Source: Cellulomonas sp. Leaf334 (GTDB taxonomy: Bacteria; Actinomycetota; Actinomycetes; Actinomycetales; Cellulomonadaceae). Taken from it: DNA of 64,000 bases. The stretch is from assembly GCF_001424195.1 (NCBI RefSeq), contig NZ_LMOO01000001.1, forward strand, positions 498,256 through 562,255, read 5' to 3'. Positions 36,816 through 45,282 of the stretch are shown in pieces. Positions within the stretch are counted from its first letter, which is position 1. Each line of letters starts with the position of its first letter. The notes below the pieces were generated by a model. It had not been told where the DNA came from. It saw only the letters and a program-made list of their open reading frames with translations, and made no database searches. The translations under genes were made by a program, and so were the position numbers.

Positions 36816-38617
36816 GCGGGCACCGGGAGCAGGTCGGCGAGCAGGACACCCACCTCGCGCTGCAGGCCGCGCAGCGCGTCCAGCTCGGCGTCCAGCTCGG
36901 CGCGTCGGGTGGCGCGCGTCTCGTCGTCCCCGGTGAGGGACGTGGACAGCGACTCGGCGGACCGGGTGGCGGTGGTGAACAGCTCGCTCGCGCGGGCGGA
37001 GAACGTCTCGCGCAGGCGGCGCTGCAGCCGGCGGACGGCGTCGCGGGTGTCCTTGCGGGCGGCCGTGTCGACCTCTTCCAGGTACCCGGCGACGGCACGG
37101 TCGGTGTCCGCGCGCAGCGCCCGCAGCTGGGCCTTCTGGGCGCTCTGCCAGGACTTGCCCGCCAGGACCGTGGACAGGACGAGCGCGGCGGGCAGGACCA
37201 CGGGGAACGCGAGGCCGAGCACCAGCCCGGCGGCGTGCGTGATCATGGCGCCAGCCGAGCCTCCGCGCAGCGCGACCAGGCCCATGTCGAGCCGGGACGC
37301 GGACGCGGATCCGGTCGGTGCGAACGCGATGTCGCGGACGGCCCCGGGTTCGTCACCGCCGAGGTCGAGGCCGCGCCGGAGCTCGGTCGCCGCGGACCCG
37401 AACTGCTCGGCGACGGCGTCGGCGACCTGGTCGGCGTGCGAGCGCGCGACGCTCTGGTGGTCGAGCAGCAGCTCGGTGGTGCGCTGCTGCAGCCACGGTC
37501 CGAGGTCGGCGGCGAGGCGCGCCGGGGGCATCTGCGCGATCCGCTCCGACGCCTCGCGCCGCAGGGCGCGGATGCGCACCGTCAGGTCGAGCTCGACCTC
37601 CGCACCGAGGTCGGCCATCCGGTCGAACAGCACCTGCTGCCAGCGCGAGCCGGCGGTGCGCAGGTCCGAGGCCTGCTCCCGGGCGCGCGCCCACGCCTGG
37701 CGCTGCTCCTGGGCGGCCGGGTCCGCGTCGAGGGCGCGCCGCTGCGCGGTGAGCTCGGCGACGAGCTGGCCGACGACGCTGGCTCCCACGGCGGCGGCGG
37801 ACGCACCGCCGGACCCGGCGACGCGGCTGTGCTCGGCGGCGAGCCGCGCGGTGAGCTGCGGGTACCCCGACTCGAGGAGCAGGTCACGGTCCGCCTCGCG
37901 CAGCCCGTGGTGCCGCAGGGGCGCGGACAGCGGGAAGAGGTCGATGCTCAGGCCCGCGGCGCGCAGGTGGTCCGCATCCGCCGCGACGATCCGGCGCCAC
38001 TGCGGGTACAGGTCGACGCGCGTGACCGCGCCGAGGACGACCGGGCAGAGCGCGGCGGCTTGCGTGAGGAACTCGATCTCGGCGGCGCCGAGCTCCGCTC
38101 CCGCATCGGTCACGAAGACGAGGACGTCGGCGACGGCGAGGGCGCGCAGGGCGATGCCGGCGTGCGTGGAGGCGAGCCCGCCACTGATCCCGGGCGTGTC
38201 CACCAGCACGAGACCGTCCGCCAGCAGCTCGCGCGGGAGGCGGATCTCCAGGGCTCGGGCCGACGGGCCGGCGTGCCCGGTGGCGACCGTGTCGAGCTCC
38301 GCCGCCGCGACGGCCGCGCCGCGGGACGATCCGGGGGTCTCCTCGTCGAGCACGTGCGCCTCGAGCCGCTCGCCGTGGCGCACGTACGTCGGGATGGCGG
38401 TGGCGACGTCCGCGTCGGTCGCGCACACCCGCGCCCCGAGCAGCGCGTTGACCAGGGAGCTCTTGCCCTTCTTGAACTCCCCGCAGACGACGACGCGGCA
38501 CGCGGGATCCGCCAGCCGCGCTTGCGCGACCTCGACCCGCGCCCGCAGGTCGGGTCGGTCGTGCCGGTGCGCGGCCCGGGCGATCGCCTCGAGCACATGC
38601 TCCACCTCGCCCCCCAT
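36812..38617 (-). CDS. Dynamin-like GTPase, IniA-like
   Basis: A 601-residue GTPase. P-loop GEFKKGKSSLVNAL, G3 DTPGISGG and a G4-like AVTRVD are present. A long helical region ends in a hydrophobic hairpin (GLVLGLAFPVVLPAALVLS) typical of the membrane paddle of bacterial dynamins. It resembles mycobacterial IniA, an isoniazid-inducible dynamin-like protein. It is the first gene of the pair and divergent from the LuxR regulator. Confidence 0.82.
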   Translation of the reverse strand: MGGEVEHVLEAIARAAHRHDRPDLRARVEVAQARLADPACRVVVCGEFKKGKSSLVNALLGARVCATDADVATAIPTYVRHGERLEAHVLDEETPGSSRGAAVAAAELDTVATGHAGPSARALEIRLPRELLADGLVLVDTPGISGGLASTHAGIALRALAVADVLVFVTDAGAELGAAEIEFLTQAAALCPVVLGAVTRVDLYPQWRRIVAADADHLRAAGLSIDLFPLSAPLRHHGLREADRDLLLESGYPQLTARLAAEHSRVAGSGGASAAAVGASVVGQLVAELTAQRRALDADPAAQEQRQAWARAREQASDLRTAGSRWQQVLFDRMADLGAEVELDLTVRIRALRREASERIAQMPPARLAADLGPWLQQRTTELLLDHQSVARSHADQVADAVAEQFGSAATELRRGLDLGGDEPGAVRDIAFAPTGSASASRLDMGLVALRGGSAGAMITHAAGLVLGLAFPVVLPAALVLSTVLAGKSWQSAQKAQLRALRADTDRAVAGYLEEVDTAARKDTRDAVRRLQRRLRETFSARASELFTTATRSAESLSTSLTGDDETRATRRAELDAELDALRGLQREVGVLLADLLPVPA

Positions 38618-38715
38618 GTCGGCATTGTCCCTGTTCAGCCACCTGCCGGGAAGCCGAGGCGACGCGTTGAGTTCTTGTGGAGCGGTTGTTGAGCCGGCCT
38701 GGGCACGCTGTCCGG

Positions 38716-39399
38716 GTGACGACGACGACGATGCGGCGGCCGACGACGGTCGAGCTCTCCCCGTTCACCGAGCCCGTGCCTCGCGTACGGCTGCGCATCG
38801 GGGTCCAGGGCGGTGATCCGCTGACGCGGGCGGGCCTGCGGTCGATGCTCGGCGAGCTGCACGACCTCGAGGCCACGTCCGGCGACGGGCACGTGGACAT
38901 CGGCCTCGTCGTGCTCGACGCCGTCACCCCGCAGGGCATCGCCGCGCTGCACCAGCTGAGCGCTGTCCCCGGGGTCCGGGTGGTGGTCCTGCTCGGCGAG
39001 GTGAGCACGGAGGCGGTCGCGCTGGCCGTCCAGGCCGGGGCGGTGGGGCTGCTGCGCCGGCGTGAGGTCACCGCGGAGAGCCTCGGCCACCTGCTCCGGT
39101 CCGTCGCGGCCGGCGAGGCCGTCATCCCGCCGGACCTCCTGGCGGCCCTCATGCCGCGGCCGGGTGCGGCCGGCCCGACGACGACGGCCCCCCGGCTGCT
39201 GGCGATGGCAACGCTCACCGACCGGGAGCGCGACGTCCTGCGGATGCTCGGCGACGGGTCGGACACGCGGGAGATCGCGCGCGCGATGAGCTACTCGGAG
39301 CGCACCGTGAAGACGATCATCCAGGACATCACGCGTCGGTTCGGCCTGCGTAACCGGTCGCACGCCGTCGCGTACGCGGTGCGGCAGGGGCTGATCTGA
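38716..39399 (+). CDS. LuxR-type regulator with degenerate receiver
   Basis: A 227-residue regulator. The C-terminal helix-turn-helix is clear (LTDRERDVLRMLGDGSDTREIARAM and SYSERTVKTIIQDIT). The N-terminal part is receiver-like, but the acidic pair is changed (IGVQGGDPLTRAG) and the conserved Lys is Arg (LLRRREV), while an Asp remains in VVLDAVTPQG. It may not need phosphorylation. It stands at the left border of the injection-system locus and may control it; its stop touches the stop of the lysozyme-like gene. The start is uncertain; GTG 38716 or ATG 38731 are both possible. Confidence 0.75.
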   Translation: MTTTTMRRPTTVELSPFTEPVPRVRLRIGVQGGDPLTRAGLRSMLGELHDLEATSGDGHVDIGLVVLDAVTPQGIAALHQLSAVPGVRVVVLLGEVSTEAVALAVQAGAVGLLRRREVTAESLGHLLRSVAAGEAVIPPDLLAALMPRPGAAGPTTTAPRLLAMATLTDRERDVLRMLGDGSDTREIARAMSYSERTVKTIIQDITRRFGLRNRSHAVAYAVRQGLI

Positions 39400-40740
39400 C
39401 TAGGTGCCGACGATGTCGTCGGTCGACGGCACCAGCGGGTTGCTGAGCGGGTCGGCCAGGTCGTAGCCGGCGCCGTACTCCGCCTTGTCGGTGAACCCGT
39501 CGGCGTCGGAGTCGGTGCCGAAGGGGTCGGAGCGCAACGCTTGCTCCAGTGCGTCGTCGAGGGTGTCACCGTCGCTGTCGAGCCCGCCCGGTGCGGCGCC
39601 GTCGAGGGTCCCGTCACCGTCCGAGTCGGCCGCGAGCGGGTTGGTGCCGAGCCCGAGCTCGACGGAGTCGCCGATGAGGTCACCGTCGGAGTCGCCGGTC
39701 GCGGCCTGGGTCCCGGTGACGAGCAGCTCGTAGCCGTCGGAGATCCCGTCGCCGTCGCTGTCGACGAGGAAGAGGTCGAGGCCGAGCTTGGCCTCCAGGA
39801 CGTCGGTGATGCCGTCGCCGTCGGTGTCCAGTCCGGGGTCGACGGGCGCCTCGATGCCGGTGCCGTCGGAGATGCCGGGGATGACGGCGGCGAACTGGAA
39901 CCGGCGCTCGCTGGCCTCCCCGAACAGCACGCCCTTGGTGGGGTTCATCGCCTCGATGGTGCGGCCGTCGCCCATGCTGATGGCGACGTGCGCGTTCCCC
40001 GGCCTGCTGCTCTCACCCGGCTGGGGCTCCCACGGGAAGTTGAAGAGCAGGGCTCCGGGGGTGTCGATGGCCTCCTCGACGGGCACGACGAGGCCGAGCT
40101 CCTTGAGCTCGAGGTACTGCCGCCAGGACGCGTGCGGGAGGTCGACACCGACCCGCCCGGCGGCCCAGCTCACCAGCCCCGAGCAGTCGAACGTGTCCGG
40201 GTCCGCGTCGTCGATGTTGACGTCCGCGCCGAACACGTAGGTGTCCCCCGCCTGCGCCGTGGCCGCGTCGAGGAACTGCTGCAGCGCCCCGCTCTGCTGC
40301 CACTCGCCGGCGTCCGTCCCGCCGCCGACTCCCCCGGCGGGCGTGACGTCGCCGTACCCGTCGGTCCCCGCCCACGAGCCGCCGACGGGATCGCCGTTGA
40401 GCTGCGCCGCGACCTCGGCCTCCGTGCGGTAGCTCAGGTACCGCGCCCCGGCTCCTCCGTGCGTGACGGTCCAGGGCGAGATGTCGGCGCCGCCGCCGGA
40501 CACGTCGAACGCAGCCTTCGCGTTGGCCAGGGGGTCGGACAGGTCGACGCCCTGCAGGCTGGGGTGCGCCGAGACGTTGATCTGCCACAGCCCGCGGGAG
40601 TCCTCCCCGACGGCGTTGTGGGCGCCGGTCTCCCCACCGGACTCCGCCAGGGCGATCGCGGTCATGGTCGCGGCCTCGTCGGGCTCGAACCCGGCGAGGC
40701 GGGCGAACCTGTAGATCTCCCGCGCCTCCAGAACGCTCAC
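39400..40740 (-). CDS. Muralytic enzyme: lysozyme-like + NlpC/P60 + calcium-binding repeats
   Basis: A 446-residue protein without a signal peptide. Residues about 1-130 resemble a lytic-transglycosylase/lysozyme-like fold (IALAESGGETGAHN, SRGLWQINVSAHP). Residues about 150-290 are an NlpC/P60-type domain with Cys in FDCSGLVSW and His in GNAHVAISMGDG. Residues about 300-430 carry repeated DxDGDG units (LDTDGDGITD, VDSDGDGISD, DSDGDGTLD) of thrombospondin type-3 kind, expected to bind Ca2+. Its position in the injection-system locus suggests a puncture or cell-lysis role for the particle. The GTG start follows a leaderless-type -10 (40747-40752). Confidence 0.78.
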   Translation of the reverse strand: MSVLEAREIYRFARLAGFEPDEAATMTAIALAESGGETGAHNAVGEDSRGLWQINVSAHPSLQGVDLSDPLANAKAAFDVSGGGADISPWTVTHGGAGARYLSYRTEAEVAAQLNGDPVGGSWAGTDGYGDVTPAGGVGGGTDAGEWQQSGALQQFLDAATAQAGDTYVFGADVNIDDADPDTFDCSGLVSWAAGRVGVDLPHASWRQYLELKELGLVVPVEEAIDTPGALLFNFPWEPQPGESSRPGNAHVAISMGDGRTIEAMNPTKGVLFGEASERRFQFAAVIPGISDGTGIEAPVDPGLDTDGDGITDVLEAKLGLDLFLVDSDGDGISDGYELLVTGTQAATGDSDGDLIGDSVELGLGTNPLAADSDGDGTLDGAAPGGLDSDGDTLDDALEQALRSDPFGTDSDADGFTDKAEYGAGYDLADPLSNPLVPSTDDIVGT

Positions 40741-40746
40741 CCGTCC

Positions 40747-40752
40747 AGGCTA
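40747..40752 (-). promoter_or_regulatory. Leaderless-type -10 element for the muralytic gene
   Basis: On the minus strand, TAGCCT ends 6 bases before the GTG at 40740, the same TAnnnT spacing seen before 2522, 12195 and 15354. Confidence 0.4.
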
Positions 40753-40864
40753 GGCCGGTCCCCCGGAGGAGTGAACGGGAGCCGCGGGTGGTCTTGCCTG
40801 CCCCTTCGGGCACCGCCGCCCGCGCACCGTGTCGCCCGGGCGGCGCCCGGCGGACGATGGAGCG

Positions 40865-41428
40865 ATGATCTCCGACGTCGACGCGTCCCTCAGCGCGCTG
40901 CTGCGCGAGGAGGTCCTGCGCGGGCAGAGCGCCGACATCGTGTTCGACGCCCCCACCACCGAGTGGGCCGCCCGCCGCAACGGTCCCGTGGTCGACGTGT
41001 TCATGTACGACATCCGCGAGGACGTCGAGCGCCGCGACGCCGCCGCGCAACCGGTGCGCGACCAGCGGGGCCGGATCACCGGCCACCGGCCCGGTCCGCG
41101 GTACTTCCGGCTCTCCTACCTGCTCACCGCGTGGACCAGCCGCCCGGAGGACGAGCACCACCTGCTCGGGCAGATGCTGGAGAACCTCGTGCGGTTCGAC
41201 CGCATCCCCGCCGTGCACCTGTCCGGGCGCTTGGCCGACGAGCAGGTCGTGCTGCAGGTGGCGCTGCCCCCGGGTGAGGACCGCTCGCTGACCGACCTGT
41301 GGAGCGCGCTCGGCGGCGAGATGAAGCCGTCGCTGGACGTCGTGCTCATCGCCCCGCTGCAGCCGGCGAAGGAGTTCGTCGCCGGTCCGCCCGTGCGCGA
41401 GCGGGACCTGCGGGTCGTCGAGCGCTGA
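40865..41428 (+). CDS. DUF4255 / Pvc16-like tail terminator protein
   Basis: A 187-residue soluble protein. It shows the DUF4255 features of contractile injection systems, for example VDVFMYDIREDVERRD, PRYFRLSYLLTAWT and EDEHHLLGQMLENLV. In characterised particles the Pvc16-type protein caps the non-baseplate end of the tube and sheath. The ATG lies in a short divergent region with the muralytic gene, and its end converges on the DUF4157 gene. Confidence 0.85.
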   Translation: MISDVDASLSALLREEVLRGQSADIVFDAPTTEWAARRNGPVVDVFMYDIREDVERRDAAAQPVRDQRGRITGHRPGPRYFRLSYLLTAWTSRPEDEHHLLGQMLENLVRFDRIPAVHLSGRLADEQVVLQVALPPGEDRSLTDLWSALGGEMKPSLDVVLIAPLQPAKEFVAGPPVRERDLRVVER

Positions 41429-41437
41429 GCGCCGGCC

Positions 41438-41471
41438 GGCGGAAGGACGATCGGGGCAGGTGGGTTCCGCC
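41438..41471. terminator. Possible bidirectional hairpin between convergent genes
   Basis: GGCGGAA (41438-41444) and TTCCGCC (41465-41471) form a 7-bp inverted repeat with a 20-base loop in the 46-base gap between two convergent stops. There is no T tract, so this is weak. Confidence 0.25.
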
Positions 41472-41474
41472 CCG

Positions 41475-44400
41475 CTACGAGGACCAGCCGAGCTTCTCGC
41501 CGAGCCGGGCGGAGATGGCGGCGATCTCCAGCCGGCGCGGCGTGAGCGAGCCGCCCGCGTCGAGTCCGGCGATCTGCCAGGTCGCCGCCGCGAGCTGGCC
41601 GAGCCCGGACTCGGCGATCTCCTCGTCGGACCACTCCGTGCTGAACGAGCGCAGGTCCTGCTTCCAGATCTCGAGCTGCTCCTCGAAGATCTGCTTGAAC
41701 GCCTTGGTCTGGCCGGCCCGCTGCGCCATCGCGGTGCACGCGGTCTTCAGGTATTCCAGGTCCTCCTCCGGGATCCGGGCCTGCCGACGGTAGGTCCCCG
41801 TCGCGGCGAGCACGAACGTCGTGGCGGCCGCGTCCGGTCCGAGCTGACGCCTGGCGTCGTTGATCGCTTCGACGAGCCAGGTGACGCACGAGATGCACGG
41901 TGTGCGGTTGATCATCAGGGTCACCGTCGACCGGCCGTCGGGTCCGCGGTTTCTCGCGGCCGCGATCGCGTCGGTCCACGTCGAGCTGCGGACCAGGCCT
42001 TCCTCGGCGTGCACACCCCCACCGCTCGAGCTGAGCTCGCCGATCCGCGCGCCGTTGACCGCGACCGCGGCGTAGGACGCCATGCTCGCGCGGGACAGGG
42101 CCGCCTTGAGCTCGTCCAGCTCCGCGTCGGTGTCGAGCGACTCCGCCGAGAAGATCTGGTCCCACCTGATGCGGCGCAGCTCCGGCGGGCTCGCGGAGGC
42201 CTCGATCGCGACGTCCATCGTGGTCGCGTCGGCGACGTGCACCTGCAGGCCTGTCAGGCCGCTCGGCCGGTTCGTGTTCAGGGTGGCCGCGAGGTAGGCG
42301 TGCAGGCTGCTGACGTCGTTGATGTCCCCCGCCGTCATGCGCGCCTCGACCAGGTCCAGGACGCGGCGCTTGATCTCCTCCGGCGGCAGCCCCGTGGGTA
42401 TGGCGCCGTCCGCCGCCACGGGCTCGGGTTCCGGCTCCGGAGCCGCAGGGTCGGTCGGGGCTCCGCCGGTCAGCGCGTCGAGTGCCGCGCGGCCCAGCGC
42501 CATCGCCTGGTCGAACAGCCAGTCGAGCGCCTGGTCCACCAGCTCGCGCAGGCCGACGATGATCTCCTGCACCTTCTCGGGCACGTTGCCCAGACCCACC
42601 TGGTTGGCCAGGAAGCCGATCGCGACGGGCACCGCGCTGGCCAGCCCGCGCTCGAGCATCGCCGCACCCGGCGCGACGTCCCCGCGGGCGACGGACGCGA
42701 TGGTCGAGACGTAACCGTCGACGATCTCGAGCAGCTCGCGGAAGTAGTCGATGGCGGACTGGACCGCGTCGAAGAACGCGATGGTCCCGTTGATGACGGC
42801 CATGACGCCCGTCGGGTCCAGCATGGAGAGCAGCCGCGTGACGACGCGCTCGACGATCTCCCGCATGATCCAGTCGCGGGCCGTGGTCAGCACCGTCTCC
42901 CACAGGTTGCCGAGCTGGCCCTGGATGAACTCCCAGACCGCGGTGATGCCGCGCTCCTGCACGTCCTTGATGAAGGTCCACGCCCCGGTGAGGTGGTCCA
43001 GCGCCCCGCGGATCTGCTCGACGCGCTCCGGCCCGATGCGCTCCCCCAGCTTCGTCCAGAGGGTCTCGGTCGTCACACCCAGCACCTGGATGACCAGCGT
43101 GATGATGTTCTCGACGGACAGCGACGTCGGGGGCTCGATGCCCAGCCCGCGCAGGCCACGGAACAACCAGCCGCTCAGGCCCTCGAGCAGGTAGCCCGCG
43201 ATGTTGCCGAAGAACCCCTCGAAGCCGGACTTCATCGCGGCCACGATGTTGACCAGGAACCCGACGGGGTCGTTCATGATGTCGTCGATCGCGGCGGTGG
43301 CGTTCGCGATGATGTTCCCGAGCAGCTCGGACGGGAAGTTCATCAGCTGCAGGATCAGCGTGATGACCGTCTGGATGACGACGCCGACGAACTCCGCGAT
43401 CCGGTTCAGGGGGTCCCCGAACGCCGCGACGATGCGGTCGAACGTCTCGATCGGCGACAGCAGGCTCTCCAGGGTCACCGTGTTCCAGATCCCCAGGAAC
43501 GTCCCGGTGATCAGGTCCCACGAGATGTTCAGGCGCGTCATCGCCGACTCGATCGTCGCGGCCGCGTCGCCGATGACACCCGACTCCGCGAGCTCGTCGT
43601 ACATCGCCTCGCCGCCGGGCAGCAGCGTGATGAACCCCTTGATGAGGTTCTCCGCGGTGCGGGGGACGGCCTCGTCGGTGAACGGGTTCCGTTCGAGGAT
43701 CACGGTGAGCAGGTGGAAGCCGGGGACCTTGTGCGCGTGCTCGCTGGCCCACCCCAGGAGCGACTTCTTCACCAGCTCCAGGACCTTGAGCAGGATGGTC
43801 GACGCGAACGCCCCGACGTCCTGCAGCAGGGTGAAGGCGCGGTCCGCCAGTGACGTGATGTTCTCGATGAGGTTCGGCAGGTTCTCCGGGCTGATCGCCG
43901 CCCACGCGTCCGCGAACAGCGCACCCGTGCGGCTGAGCAGGTCCGTGAACACGGCCCACTGCTGGTCGAGCCAGTCCGCGGTCTCCTGGAGCGTGCCGCG
44001 CTCGGTCATCTGCGCGAGGACCTCGTCGCGGCCCGCGAGCCTGAGGAAGTCCCCGAGGATCTCCACGGTCGGCGCGCTGACGTCCTCGTCGCGCAGCGGG
44101 TCGTGGTGGAACACCTTCGTGGCGAGGTTCCAGTACGGCGCGATCTCGGGGCGCTGCAGGAACGGCTCGGCGACGTCGGCGGCGACCTCGCGGACCTTCG
44201 CGACGACCGCGTCGATGACGTCCGAGACGAACGCGCGGATGTCGGCGACGATCGCGTCCACGTAGCGCTCGACGATCGCGACGTTGCCGTCGATCCCCTC
44301 GAGAACCCCCATCTCGTCCCAGGCCGACGAGATGTCGCTGCCGATCCGCGAGAGCGTGAGGTTGTGCGCCGCGAGCGCGTCCATGAGGAGCGTGACGATG

Positions 44401-45278
44401 TCGCCCAGGACGTCGATGGTCTGCAGCAGGGGTCCGACGGCGGCGCCGAACGGTCCGAACGTGAGGAGCTTCTCGACGAACTCGGTGCGGCTCACCGTGG
44501 CGGGCTCGTCGGTGAGCGGGTCCTTGCCGGTGATGACGGTCAGCAGGGTGTAGCCGGGGATCTCCTGGGCGGCGGACGTGACGCCGTCGATGATCCAGTC
44601 GGGGATGAGGTCGGTGACCTCGAGGTCCCGGTAGACCGCGACGGCCTGCTGCTGCACGACGTGGGTCGCCTCGTGGGCCATGAGCTCGAGGTCCGCGGCT
44701 GACTCCCCCTCGCCGAGGAAGATGTCCGCGCCGACGGTGAACGCCCGGGCGTGCAGCTCGGCGGCGGCGGCGCCGACCTCCGGCCCCTGGTGCACACGCA
44801 CGGCTCCGAGGTCCGCGCCGAGGTGCGGCTCGACCTTCGCCTGGACCGCGGGGTCCATCGGGGCACCCGCTCCGGGGCTCGCGAGGAGCGAGGAGACCGC
44901 GGTGGACACCTCGACGGTCCCGCCCGCGGCGACGTCTGCGGCGGGCGCGGGAGCGTCGTCGCCGGCGCGCGCCACGGCAGGGCCGGGGGTCCGCGCGAGC
45001 GCCGCCGGCGGTGCCGCACCGTGCGCGACCCGGGAGGCGAGCGCCTCGGCCTCCCGTTCGGCGGGGTCGTGCGGGTGCGAGACGGCGAGCGTCGACCGTG
45101 CGATCCGGTTTCCGGCGGTGCCCACGAGGTCCGCCCGCGCGACTCCTCCGTCGCGGGCCAGCCGGGCGGTCCCCGCGTTCGAGGTCGGCACGCCACCGCG
45201 GGCGAGCGTCGGTGGTCGGGCCCGGCCGCGCGCCGCCGTCCCCGGTTCCCGGGCGAGCGTGTCCCGCGTCGCCGGCAT
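41475..45278 (-). CDS. eCIS effector candidate: DUF4157 N-terminus with C-terminal deaminase-fold domain
   Basis: A 1267-residue protein with four visible parts. Residues 71-85 and 137-211 have the DUF4157 (eCIS core) pattern, DPAEREAEALASRVA and then the HEATH metal-binding motif at residues 202-206. Residues about 215-980 are long amphipathic helices with little else. Residues about 1000-1070 are a Pro-poor linker and partial fold. Residues about 1075-1140 carry VHAEE (His1090, Glu1092) and PCISC (Cys1128, Cys1131), the HAE...PCxxC zinc signature of cytidine-deaminase-like toxins. In known eCIS loci DUF4157 proteins are effectors or scaffold proteins loaded into the particle. It is co-transcribed with the AAA+ ATPase, with a gap of 4 bases. 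Deaminase activity is inferred, not shown. Confidence 0.82.
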   Translation of the reverse strand: MPATRDTLAREPGTAARGRARPPTLARGGVPTSNAGTARLARDGGVARADLVGTAGNRIARSTLAVSHPHDPAEREAEALASRVAHGAAPPAALARTPGPAVARAGDDAPAPAADVAAGGTVEVSTAVSSLLASPGAGAPMDPAVQAKVEPHLGADLGAVRVHQGPEVGAAAAELHARAFTVGADIFLGEGESAADLELMAHEATHVVQQQAVAVYRDLEVTDLIPDWIIDGVTSAAQEIPGYTLLTVITGKDPLTDEPATVSRTEFVEKLLTFGPFGAAVGPLLQTIDVLGDIVTLLMDALAAHNLTLSRIGSDISSAWDEMGVLEGIDGNVAIVERYVDAIVADIRAFVSDVIDAVVAKVREVAADVAEPFLQRPEIAPYWNLATKVFHHDPLRDEDVSAPTVEILGDFLRLAGRDEVLAQMTERGTLQETADWLDQQWAVFTDLLSRTGALFADAWAAISPENLPNLIENITSLADRAFTLLQDVGAFASTILLKVLELVKKSLLGWASEHAHKVPGFHLLTVILERNPFTDEAVPRTAENLIKGFITLLPGGEAMYDELAESGVIGDAAATIESAMTRLNISWDLITGTFLGIWNTVTLESLLSPIETFDRIVAAFGDPLNRIAEFVGVVIQTVITLILQLMNFPSELLGNIIANATAAIDDIMNDPVGFLVNIVAAMKSGFEGFFGNIAGYLLEGLSGWLFRGLRGLGIEPPTSLSVENIITLVIQVLGVTTETLWTKLGERIGPERVEQIRGALDHLTGAWTFIKDVQERGITAVWEFIQGQLGNLWETVLTTARDWIMREIVERVVTRLLSMLDPTGVMAVINGTIAFFDAVQSAIDYFRELLEIVDGYVSTIASVARGDVAPGAAMLERGLASAVPVAIGFLANQVGLGNVPEKVQEIIVGLRELVDQALDWLFDQAMALGRAALDALTGGAPTDPAAPEPEPEPVAADGAIPTGLPPEEIKRRVLDLVEARMTAGDINDVSSLHAYLAATLNTNRPSGLTGLQVHVADATTMDVAIEASASPPELRRIRWDQIFSAESLDTDAELDELKAALSRASMASYAAVAVNGARIGELSSSGGGVHAEEGLVRSSTWTDAIAAARNRGPDGRSTVTLMINRTPCISCVTWLVEAINDARRQLGPDAAATTFVLAATGTYRRQARIPEEDLEYLKTACTAMAQRAGQTKAFKQIFEEQLEIWKQDLRSFSTEWSDEEIAESGLGQLAAATWQIAGLDAGGSLTPRRLEIAAISARLGEKLGWSS

Positions 45279-45282
45279 CGGG

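Noticed and set aside
41429-41474. Possible immunity gene next to the deaminase effector
   Set aside because: The gap is only 46 bases and holds no frame. The other neighbour is the AAA+ ATPase.
41116-43959. Large minus-strand open frame of 947 residues inside the DUF4157 gene
   Set aside because: Shadow of the DUF4157 reading frame; biased composition and no recognisable motif.
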